From Anomalospiza imberbis (Eukaryota > Chordata > Aves > Passeriformes > Viduidae): a stretch of DNA of 64,000 bases. This document shows, in pieces, positions 12,134-24,100 of this stretch (positions are counted from its first letter, which is position 1; each line of letters starts with the position of its first letter). The DNA is taken from positions 61,204,561 through 61,268,560 of the forward strand of contig NC_089682.1 of assembly GCF_031753505.1 (NCBI RefSeq), given 5' to 3'. A model generated the notes under the pieces. It made no database searches. It saw only the letters and a list, made by a program, of their open reading frames with translations, and was not told the origin of the DNA. The position numbers and the translations under genes are program-made.

Positions 12134-15100
12134 GTACCGGCTTTCACCCCCGTCCTGTCGGTGTCCATGGCGCCCGCGCGGAGGTGGCGGGCGCGGAACG
12201 GGGTTTGCGGGGGGCGCACGGCCGCAGCCCGGCGACGCGGGGAGGCTCTCTCCCGCCGGGGCGAGCGGGAAACGGGTTGGCGGGGGGGCGCCCCGCAGGG
12301 AAGGGTCTTTGCCGGCCAAGGCGGCGTGGGGCTGCGGTGCTGCGCGGCAGGGAGGGCTGAGCTCCCCGCGGTCCTGCCGGGGCAGCGGGGAGCGCCAGTG
12401 CCTCCCGCCAGCGCTGGCTGCCGCCGGAGCCGTCCGGCCGGGCACCTGAAGCATCGGGACCTTTGGGAAATGCATGTTGTGACAGAGACGGCTCTGAGTC
12501 ACGGCTCCGGCTCCCCGTGGCACCTCTCCTTCCCCGGGGAGGAGGAGGAGGCCGCTTCTGTGCTTCACCGTGCCGCTGGCATGGGGTGTGGGCTAAACAC
12601 CGGTACCCGGGAGACCACGGCGACGGGGAAGTTCTGCCGGACCTTGCAGGGAAACGCAGCAACTCTGCGGCTTTTGAGTCGATCCTAGCAGCTTTTGGAA
12701 ACAAAGCCAGGCACTCACCTGCCTGAAAGGTAGTTCACAAGACTCTTGAAAATTACCTAATTGAATTCTCTCTGCCTTATCAAGATACAGGACACCTCGA
12801 CCTCGTTTCTAGATCGTATTTCCCCTTTGTGCAATCATCAAAGCTATTTGTGTTAATAGTGAAAGCAAAGGTCGAGGAATTAATAGAAATTATGCTGGAA
12901 AATGAGCCATTCATTTTTAAAGGTCATAATTTCTTCCCGCAGGTATGTATTTTGGCACATTGTGAAGTGAGAGGCAGTGTCCTCTCAGATTTGCAAGTGG
13001 GCACTTTTCACAAGTAATGCTTTAGTGTAAGATATAGAGGGAATGTTAATGAGTAACATTTGTGTCAAGTGGATTTTTGTACTGTGTATTTTTTATTTCA
13101 GTAAAGTGGATTTTATGATGAGCATGGTTAAATATTATGTGTCAACAATGACTTACATCTAAAACTTGTCTCAGTTTTCTGTGGCATGTGTACCTGGACT
13201 GAGTTAAGTTTGGCAATTTCTTTCTTCCATAATTCGGTATTACTTTTCTTTTTCTGATTAATTTCTGTTCCATGTGTCTTATTATTACCTTCCCAAAAAG
13301 GAGAAATATTTTGCTGGATATAGGGAATTGCATAGCTGGATGGCTGTAAGTTTAAAACTCTGAAGTTTTTGGGACTAAAGCTGAAACAAATGCATTGAAA
13401 TTTCCAATGCTGTAGAGAGTCTTGTGAAGCAGTGGCCTGCTTTTGAGCTTGAGGCTTTCACCTGCCCCCAAATTTGTATGTGTTTCTTTGTCTGTGAACT
13501 TAGGACTTTGCCAATAGAAAATGTTATTTATGTGAAAGCTATCAAAATAAACATGGTATAACAGGATGTTTTTGGTGATGCTTTACTGAGATGTAGTCTG
13601 TTTAAATCTCAGCTGAAGAGGCATTTGCAAGTTGAGCAGAAGGTAGATGAAGTATTTATGACCAAGGTGCCATACTGAAAATCTAGGTTAAACCCTGGAT
13701 CTGTCAAAGGTATGTGTCCTTGGGCAAGTTTCCTAATCTCTCCTGGACCTAATAAAAGTACTTTCTTTCTCACTCCACTTGTCTACCTGGTCTTATTTAG
13801 ACTGTAAGCTCTTCAGGCCAGAAGACTCTCATCAAGAGCAGACAGGTTCCAGTCTGTGTGGTATTGCCCTGTGCTACCATAATCAAAGTAATAACAGTGA
13901 TCACCCTGGAGGGCCAAATCTTGCAGTTCCTATATGACCACAGTGAGCTTCAGAGGCTCTAAACAAAATTGCATTTTTTCCCCTTTGTCCCATATGCCTG
14001 CCTCCTTGTCATTCTTATTACTATTATTTTGATAATTAACTTCATAGACATTTTTTCGGTATAAAAGTTTTAAAAGAATGCCTGAGAACTGTGGCAGCCA
14101 ACTCCTGGGATATTTTCAAAGTGTGATTTTGAAGCTATTTGTTTGATGCTGTCAATCAAACAAGGCATATAGGAGATGCTGTGGAATGGAAGGAACAATT
14201 TCATTAAGACTACTCTTTTTGCACAAAGTTAGTGAAGTGAGTTGCCCTTCAAACTGCTCTTGAGCATGGTTTTGGAAAGAGGTAGTTGGAGCTGGGCAGG
14301 GCCAGGGAGCAAATCAGTAACAACCAGTGGTCAGTAACAAATTGGTAAAGTGTTTTCAGTGACCATCTGTATTTACAATATAGCATGTTCCTGTATAGAC
14401 CAATCTAGACTGGACTGACAGAGGGAATGAAGCATTTGCTGGCAGACCAAAGTCAGGTTCTAATGACTGTGCTTACCTTGTCCACACTGTTTGATGTCAC
14501 ATAAGCAGGCACATAGCTGCCTGCCAGTCTCTTAAAAGATCAATGAAAATATGAAATTCATTCCAACTTATAACTCTAGAATCCAAAAAGCAGGAACAAA
14601 CAACATTTGTTATATTGAAAAATGTTAGCACCAGTTAATTTTGAAAGATGAAATAAGAAATAAAATTAAAATATTAATTCCGACATTCTCCGTGGTTTAT
14701 TGTGACTTCATCACATGTATTGAGCTTGCAATTATTTCCTGACAAGTGCAATTCTTTTCTTGTTGCTTACCTGCACTGGGTAGAACTGGATCTCTCTTCA
14801 TCCAGTCAGCCCATGCTTTTGTGAAATTAAGTGTACAATGGGGAGATTTTCTGGGGAAAGGTTGCTTTATACAGCCTCTCTCATCTTCCTTTCTCTTTGT
14901 AGCCTTTGTGTAGAGCAGGAACGTGTGAGTTAGGTTGTCAGTTGTGCACATTTGTGTAGCTCTCAGCTCTGCTTGGTGCTTCCCCTCCTGTTGCTCCTGA
15001 TGTCCCAGCACATTCTCTGGGTACCATTGGCCCTTTCTTGGCTCCCTTGGAAACCTTCAGACCTCTAAGCCTGGCCTGGGACACCTCTCAGTATAGCTTT

Positions 15101-18100
15101 GTCTTTTATGTAGAAATGAACACTATGTCCCGTTGGACCTTAATTTATTGTTGCTATGGGCAGGGAGCAGAGCTCTGGCTGTGTCCTGGCCTGCTGGTTC
15201 CCAGGACCTCATTTTTTGGCCGGTTCTCTCCTTCCAGTGCCCTCTCGTGGCTCCTCTTAGCAGTCCCTTTGAGCAGCCACCACAAACCAGCCTATTAGCC
15301 TCCTTCTCCTTGAAACAATTTCAGAGAAGCAGCAACAGTCAGCTTTGGTATGACTTCTAAGGCTGCTTACTGCTATATACACCGAAAATACTTCAGAAAC
15401 TTACTAATCACGTATTTAATAATTTAAAAGAAAAAATACGTATTAGTTTTGAACTTGGGTAACACTTGCCTTCAGATTTCTTAATCCAGTTTCATTCATA
15501 ATACCAATTCAAAGAAAATTTCATTTATCGTACGTATTAGCATAGAAGACAGATGGAATTTAGGGTTTTTATATCAATATACCTGTGTTGTTCCATAATA
15601 GTATTTGCAGTATTAAGGCAGAAGTCCAACTCAAGTCATGAAATGCTATTAAATAATGGTTAATGAAACTGATGATTTTACAGGTGCTTGTGGAAGGAGG
15701 TTCCTTGTCACAAATACTTTGGTTACAATTAGATGCCCAGGAGAAGACAGGGAGGAATACAGCATGTTCACAGTGCAGTATCATGTTCTGATGGCTCCCC
15801 AACAATTCAGTTTCCATAAGATTGCAATGAATGCTTGCACAGTTATTAATACCACAGATCAACTTTCTGTATGTAATGAAATAGGCCTGAAAACCACAAC
15901 ATAAAAACATTTAAGATACTATTTGACTGATGGTTTTCAAGACTTCAGAGTGCACCCAGCTCATCTTCTTAAGCTTTGTTCAGCAGCTGCTGGGGACAGA
16001 AATGAAAAAAGAACTGACAGCTAATACTTGCACAGAGAGCTCCAGGTCCCCAAGGGTTAAACAAACCTGAAGGTGCTTCTCTTTTCTGTCCTTTACTGAT
16101 GAAGCAAATGGGCAGGGTGAAGAGAGGCTGACTGCCTTCCATCTCTTCAGGACAGCACTTCAAAGCCTGGTAGGCAGCAGAGGAACTGGCAGTCCCTGTA
16201 GGAAGTCTCCGCAGCATTAGGGCATGAAGCTGTGGGATATAGAGGTGGAGCTAATGCCTTTTATCTCCAAGGCAGCTCCTCCCTCTGCAGAGTGTGGAGA
16301 GGCAGACAGTGCCCAAGCAGGTGTCATTCCAGTCAACTTTGCATCTCTGATGTCTCATAGTGTCTGAACACTGAGTGTTGAGATGCACCTCCACCCCTGG
16401 AACTGCATCAAGGCCCAGAGAAAGCAGCTGAGATGAGAAGAGCCAGGAGACATGGAGCCAACTACTTAGAAGAGGCAGCAGGTAGGGGAATGTGGCATGG
16501 GAACAGGTAGCAGGTACAGTTGCAGGTTGTCCAAAAAGTGAACAATGGGAAGACAGAGTAGAAGAGTTATGGATAAATAGAAAATCATGTAAAAGGGCAC
16601 AAAAGCTCTGTATTCTTGAATAATTTTATTTAGGAGATTTGGCTGTTTTATTTAATGCTCCCATTACAACTGCATGCAATAGTCTTGTGTTGGTTTTGTT
16701 CATTAATCCTTGAGAAAAAGGGAAATACTGTTATGTTCACTTACAAATGAGATATTGAAAATAACTGAGAGACTGAGCCACAGAACAGGGAAATGAACCT
16801 ACCTCCCCTAGCAGCAATTTACTTTCTAGATTGTGCTTTGAGAACTAAATATGCATGTATTATTTAAGGATTTTTTTATTTTTTTTCACTAGGAAGAATG
16901 GCAAAAAAATAATTGCCAGCTTTAGAACAAATCTGGCACATCAGCCACTGTCTATGAATAGGAACTGAAAAAAAGAGGAAAGGTTAATGGAACTTGTGGG
17001 AGAGGAGAGCACTCATTCCATTTAGTTAGTTTAATTTGTTTTGCTCTTTTCCAGGTTGGTTTATGCTTTTGGGGGGGATTTTACTAGATTTATTTTGCAG
17101 AAGACTATGAGAATAGACAGCAGCAAAACAAAGGTTTATTTTAATTTACCCTCAAATTTGAAGATGAAAAGCATATGAAATTAATTGGGAGGTACAGTCA
17201 GCACCACTCAGTGCTCCACTCTTGCTGACCCATTAACAACATTTGAGTGTTGTGGGAAAGATGAATCCCTTCCATAGACTGTTCTAGACAGTCTCTAAAT
17301 TAAATCATTTGGACATAGTTACTTGTTACAGGCACACAGCTGTTCTTACTGCCTCACACAGGTCATTTACTGAGTTCATTTGTTGCAAGTAATTCCTTAC
17401 TTCTCTTGACCGACTTTTACTCTCACAGGTCTGGCAGTAGAAGGTGGGAATACAATCCTGTGTTGGAAATGTATTTTTTCACCTTCTTTTCTTGGGAAGA
17501 CATTTTTTGCAGAAGTGCAGACATACTCAGTTTTGTATGTATTTGAGCATATTCGTACTTGGTGCTTCAATTATGTTATCTTGCTTACAGTTTGATGGGT
17601 CTGCTGTTGCAGGCTTAATATGTCATAGTCACAAAAGTAGTCCTCTTCACCTTCTTGGAGACCAATAATAGCTTCTTGGGTGTTAGAGATATAGATTTGG
17701 GGCTCAATTCCTCATAATTACAAAGAATTTTTAAAATTAGCTCCAAAGTACATGATCTGCATGGGTGAGGAGAGCAGACAGGATACCAGGACAGCATTAC
17801 TTGGGTATATTGTTGTTTCAGTGGAGCTCCCTTCCTGAACAAAGCATTAATAAAGAAATTCTTTCATAAGAGATACTCCACCCAGGAATGTTTCAGGGCG
17901 CAAATGTTCTATTGTGTCTTGATGTGGAGGAGATACTATTATTACTTACCACTGATACTGTGCCACCGGTGTGTTTAGTGGTTTGTAAACACTAATGAAT
18001 ATAGGTCTTTGAAGCCCTGAAGGGCTAATATGCTAAAGTGCCAGTAGTAGCAAAAATGGCAGGGAAGACCGGGATTTAAAAACCTTTACTTGCTTTGGTA

Positions 18101-21100
18101 AGCAATTACTATCATAAGAATCCCATTTTGAGACAGTGGGGGTACTGTAGCCAAATGCAATTGGTAAGTTGCATACCAAGTTTTTTCCTCATTGTGTTTT
18201 TTAATAGTCCTATCTTGTGGTGGGGTCTAAACTCACAGACTGGGGCTTCACATAGAGTGAGAAAAAGAAGTAGAAATGGCCAGAGGCAGGTAGGCACTGC
18301 ATGTACCATTTTTTCTGTTGGTTTTTACTCTGTCCATCTGGGCTAACTAGACCAAAGTCTGTGATGTAACTCCAGTTTTATGCCTACAGAGCAGAGTCTG
18401 GACCAGCTTTGCTGCCAGCTCATTGGTCTTGTCCTTTCATAGTGAACTAATTTCAGTGTCAATCCTTTCCTCTGAAGATTTGCACTTGGTGTTTGAGGGC
18501 AGGGGGTTTCCTATGGTGTGTACGGTGTCAGAAGGAAGAACCTTTTGAGATGTGTAACGTTTGAAAGAGCCTGCCTATAGGGCACTGAATGTATTTCTTC
18601 TTTTTTCAGGTTACTGGGTCCATGGTGGCTCCCCACAGGGCCCGCAGGGCAGCGCCTGGCCACCGGGGCCTGTCCCCGGTGACACAGACGGGCGCCGCAG
18701 CGATCGCCGTGGTGGCGTGGCAGGGCCGGGGCCAGGCTGTGGGGCTGAGTCACGCTCAGGGTCGGGGCCAGGCCTGCTCCACCACAGGCTGGTGCTCACG
18801 GGGTAGGGCCAGAATGATGGCGCAGGGCCACGGCCAAGCCTAGAAATCATGTCAGCGTCAGACCCGGCGACAGTGACCAGAGTCGGCTGTGGCCCCCTGA
18901 TGGCCAGGCAGGCCGGGGGTGAGGTGGCCAGGCTTGAGGCCGAGTTGGATGTCAGCCTAGGGGTCAAGGCAGAGGCTGTGCACAGACAGAGCTGGGGATG
19001 CGGCTGGGGCTGCAAGTGGAGCATGGCCCAGCGGCACAGCCTGCACTGAAACACAGCTCCAGCTCCCCGGGGAAGGAGGGCTCACCCCTGCTGAGGCCTG
19101 GGGCTGTTGTCTTCGCGACACCTTTGTCTAAAGACACCCAGCTCTGCTCTTCCCAAGATGGTCCAGGGCCCAAGCAGCCAAATCCACAGGAATGGGAAGG
19201 ACATTCTCAAGGCACTTTCACCCGTGCCCATTCAAACGCAGGCCTTGTGCCAGGTCTTTCAGACTGTTGAGACTAATGTGTACATTTTCAAGTGACCAAA
19301 CAGTGTAAAAGTGAAAATCACAGATTATTATTATTATTACTGAGCTCACTTTCTGATGTCAGTAGGGCTGCCAAAAGTAAGATGGTGTTGAAACTGATGA
19401 GATTTAAGCAAAAACTTACTGTTAAGTCATAGGCAGACATTTTCCAAGTCCAAGCTTAACGGTTAAAGTAGAATTTGTTGAACTCTGTCTATATAGATAA
19501 ATTGACCAGCCTTCAAGAATAAATAGGTTGGACACAGCAGAGCAAGCAAGCACTGGCTATTGAGTAGACAGTCAATATGGGGAGTTATTCTGGAATAGCT
19601 AATGCAGAAGAGTCCAATCTTTTTAGGTTTTCCATGGATTTGTGACCCAATTACAGTCTTATGCACCTTGTAGGAATTCTGCACATTTCCCAGGTTTGAC
19701 CTTTCCAACAGTAATGTCTCTACATTCTCAACACCCTCTGTCTCCTCTGCAATTCAAGTGCAGAAGTTAAATTAATAATTGACATTAGTTGGAATTGGAA
19801 ATTGCCATTAGGTGGAAGAAGACAGGTTTCCATACTAAGCAAGCAGAGAGTCATTGAGGTGCCTGTATGAGGAGAAGAGAATGATTTTCTCATGCTGACA
19901 GCCTCTAAACACTGTGTCCCAACACCTTCAAGTCTTTGCATGTATTTCAGAAATAATAAATAGGTTACGCCAGTAATTCAAAAAAGTGTTTTGCAGAAAC
20001 ACATCTGATTCATGTTCAGAGCAGCTGGCTATCTCCTGGTGCGTACCGGCACAGCTGTGCTCCAGTGGTGTGCTCAGGTTACGTGTGTCACATAGGCCTG
20101 TCAAACACTGCAGCACCTGCTTTCCGTAGTGAAGCCCAAGACTCTGGAGTTTTGCTGGATTTGGTCCCTGATGTAATTCAAACTCCCGCATCCATCCAGA
20201 CATGCAGCACCTGCACCTCCCGCAGACATGGCTCTCAGCCTGGCTTACAGCTGGGAGAAAAGCTACTTGGGCTGTGTGTCAGGACTCCAGCTGATGTTCA
20301 CTGGTTTCTGACAGATACTGACAGAAACAGTGATGGCAATACAGATGGCATTTGAAAATGGTTGTGAGTATCCATCTCCTTTTCTTCTTTTAAATTTAGG
20401 TTTTGCCAGTGGTTTGTGTATACTGAATTTAATTATCCTTTATTTTTTTTTCTTTCTGAATCTAGTTTTCAAATCAAGTGGAGTCTGTCCCACTGGAATT
20501 TTAAATTTTGGGCGCAGAGACCCTATTTTCTTTTCTGTTCCAGAAATTTAACACAGGACTATCTAAACTAAGGCCTGACCTCTGTTTGGTCTTTCCAGTA
20601 CTTATTTTAAATTGAAAAATTACATATTTCCTTGGAGCTTACAGTCTGAAAAAATTCACTACTTAAGTATTTAATGCAAGAAATTCATTAAAGCAGGTAG
20701 GGAAAAATGGGATTTGTTCCAAGGACATGTGCATCTAAAAGTTCACAGGAAATGTATTTCTAAACCTTCTTTGCAGCTAAATTATTATTAAATTATTACT
20801 GTTAACTATAATAAACTGTATTTAAATGTCTGCATTTTAAACTCTTAGCTGAAACGATCTTCTTTTTCTCAGTCTTACCTCTGAAATAAATAAATCCATA
20901 TACTGATACCATATTAACTGTGAAAAAATACATCAAAATCACAAAAGCTAAGAGTAAATGATGAAAAGTACAGTATGTTTACACTTTATAGCACATAAAT
21001 TACATCAAATTTACTTTGTTGTTGGAATAATCAAGGAATTGTAACACTTTTACTGGCCATGTCTTTGGATTTTTAGATCAGTGGGGATCAGAGTGCAGAA

Positions 21101-24100
21101 AGCTGCAGTCAGGAAAAGCTGCAGCACTGTCTGGGGTGCTCTGTAGTCTCTTTCTCCATCAGAGACTTGTGTGCTCTTAAATATATATTTATATGTGTAT
21201 TTTTGTGTGCTCTTTAATATATGCAAAACTATACACATGTAAATATAATATTTTAAAGTATAATTATACTATAATATTTCCATTTCCAGTGGAAGATTTG
21301 TGATAAATTATGAGAATCTAAGGTACTATAGCAGAGGATCTCTGCGTAAGTGTATATTACATACATGTATATAAGCATTACATTTCCAGATGAAAAACAC
21401 CCACTGTGTCAACTTTTAAAGCTTTCATTAATTCTTATGACCTATTTCCTTAGTTTAAAGCAATGTAAATGAGGCTTTTGTAGTGTTACAGTAACACATA
21501 AACGGTGTGCAGGTACACTGGCCTGTCTTACTTCTTTTGTCCAGAACTGTGAACTTTACTCAATGTGGGACTCTGCACAATTATCTGAGATTGCAAATGT
21601 ATATTTTGAGAGCCCTAGGCTTCAGTCTTAGCTCTGCACAAGCAAATGTCTAAGTCTGTTTGAAGCCTCTCAGTTTCAAAACTCTGTCCGGACCCATGGG
21701 CCATCATACATAAACCTGCTTGTAGAGGCGACAGTTTGCTCTTAATTTGAAACCAATTCCTCTCTTACAGAGTTCTCACCTAGCCTGTGTCTTGTTTCTT
21801 GTTTGTGGGGGTTTTTTTTTTCTTATTTTGTTTGTTAGGAAAGGTTTTTCATAAAGAAAGTCAAATGATAACATGAGGAATAGTGTCTGCATTGTATGTC
21901 TTTGTAAGGCAACTTTATAATACATGACTGAGCTGTAAATTACTTGCAATAGACAACTGTCTCTTTGCATGCTATCAATATTTATAAAAGATTATTGTAA
22001 TCAACTAGCAGCTCTACCCTGGCAGAGTAAATATGTCTGCTGTTAATCATTAGCTTCAGATTTATTGAGAGACCTGATCCTCAGCCTTTCAACCCATCAT
22101 GTGTTACACATGGTATACATCTTATATTTCCGTATAAGATTTCTGGGACAGAAATTCAGGAGCTCACAACTTATTCCTGGCATGCAGTGTTTTTGGACTG
22201 AGATTACACCTATGACTGCAAATAAATCAGAACCTTTACATGGAGAATTAGATCCATTGCCTCTGTTAGCATGTATTAATATTAATAGAAATTCCTATTA
22301 ATGAAGTAATCTCATTACAGACATTAATTACTACCATTCAGAAGCTATGTGACACACTTTAAAGACGATAAGTGGCTTTTTTTTCCGTTGCATCATGGGT
22401 TTGTTTTGTTGTTATCATATAATATTGGTAGGTAGCTTGCAAGTATTAACAGCATAGTAAGATAACACCCTTTTTTCTAGATTGTCATTCATAGCCTACA
22501 GAGACATTGTAACTAATCGATAAAACATTCACAGAATAGAGCTTTCCCCTGTATTGCATGCATTGTGAAAGGAACTGCAGAGTCAGCCCAAGATGGAAAG
22601 TCACCAACAGCTGTGACATTCCTAGTGGTATTCCACCTCATTCACTCTTAGTGACCAGCTGCCCAAAGGACTAAAAGTATGCATAACTGCTAAAAGATCT
22701 GTACTTACAGACTTTTCTGTTTGTTCCAGCAGGGCTGAAATGATGTTTTCTCTGTAAACCTGGGGTAGCTGCTAAATAAATAGTTCCATGTTAAAAGTAA
22801 TGTCTTGAGGCATTGTTACACTTTGAGATGCATGATTAATCACCTTCAGCTCCCATGATCTCAGTTTTCAATGCTCTGTTTTGAAAACTTAACTTTTTGA
22901 AGGCAGTCATTGAGCTTCCCATTTCAGAGCTTTAACTGAGAGCTTCTGATTCCTGAGCTGCCAGAACAGAAAGGAGTTATGTAGTCAGCATGAGAATTAA
23001 CCTTTGTTCTTGCCCTTACAACATTTCCTAGTTTTTCATTTCAATGGCATTGCTCTTGCTCAGGAAAGCTCATTCCATGCTCTTGCTCAGGAAAGCAGAC
23101 AAAAGCTTCAAGGGGAAAGGAGTGTTGGACTTGATGAAGGAAAACAGCAGCTAATGTAAGTCATTATATTAATTTCACATAGTTTAATATGAGAAGTTAA
23201 TGTTTTGGAGAAAACAGAGGTAACTTTTGGTCACTGTACAGAGGGTGCTGGAATTAAAGAACTGTAGACACAAAAGTCATTGTGATTTATAGAGTAGAAG
23301 TATTCGATGTCCACTGGGAGTCCAGTGTTTCGTGTATGCTCATAGTCTCACTGTCTTTGTGGATTGTGTGTAATGAATGCACACAATGCCACTGGATTAG
23401 GCTATCTCAAAGCAGGTGATCAGCTTTAATTTAAAAGAATAAATTTGTTGAATAGAGATAGTGTAATAATGTCAGATTTTGTGATTTATTCTACTTTTTA
23501 ATGAAGAAGGGGAGAGGTGGAAATAGGAGGGTTTTCCCCCATGAGCAGACAAGGTAGAGCTTTAGTAAGGGCAGAAAAGATGTTCTACCTTTAACTCACA
23601 TATTCCCTGACTGTATCCCTGACACACACAGCAGGCATTAATGTGTGAATCTGATACCTGTTCTCAAAAAAGTGTTCTAAGGACAAAATTACATTTCTGT
23701 TTGCAGCTGTTTATGTAGCCCTACTTACTGTTTGAAAGGATACTTCTGAATGCATATGAAATTCATGGGCAGAAGTGGTATCTTTGTGGTTTAAGTACTT
23801 CTGCCTATTAAATGTACAGTCTGGGAGGAAAAACTAGAGAAGATTAATTACCTTTTCACTTCCTTCTGCCTTCTGTGTCTTGGTTTTGTACATTACTGGA
23901 ATCTAAAAATTTATGGATAATTATGAGCTGGCAACGCCATGTAACTACTAAAGTGGAATTAAAAATATATGCCATACTGTTCAGTGCTGGGCACCCCTGG
24001 CCTTCAGGTGAATATTTCTTGACATTTCCAGTTGCTCCTTTCCATGCAGGGATGTCACCACTAGGGGACTCTCCCTGGTGCCTGTTCAGGAGAGTTAAAG

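Larger units (their letters stand above)
11390..12450 (+). promoter_or_regulatory. EXPH5: CpG island and promoter region of EXPH5
   Basis: About 1 kb that is very rich in G, C and CpG within otherwise AT-rich DNA, spanning the EXPH5 initiation codon and the start of intron 1. No clear TATA box is placed before the ATG, consistent with a dispersed CpG-island promoter. A (CCCTG)n run lies at 11750-11795 and degenerate 'tccggc' units around 11694-11716. The transcription start cannot be fixed from sequence alone. Confidence 0.75.

Noticed and set aside
12016..12449. Reading EXPH5 exon 1 on past 12133 in the same frame
   Set aside because: The continuation is GC-rich intron. Splicing at 12133 to 29386 gives the conserved Rab-binding domain.
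11338..12704. Long open frames on both strands (up to 446 codons) around the EXPH5 CpG island
   Set aside because: GC-rich DNA has few stops. The frames overlap in all phases, lack recognisable motifs, and only the one through 12015-12133 fits a known protein.
18561..19270. ORFs in the intronic GC-rich block, including 147 codons on the minus strand
   Set aside because: They overlap on both strands and match nothing known. Splicing from exon 1 into the block meets a stop.
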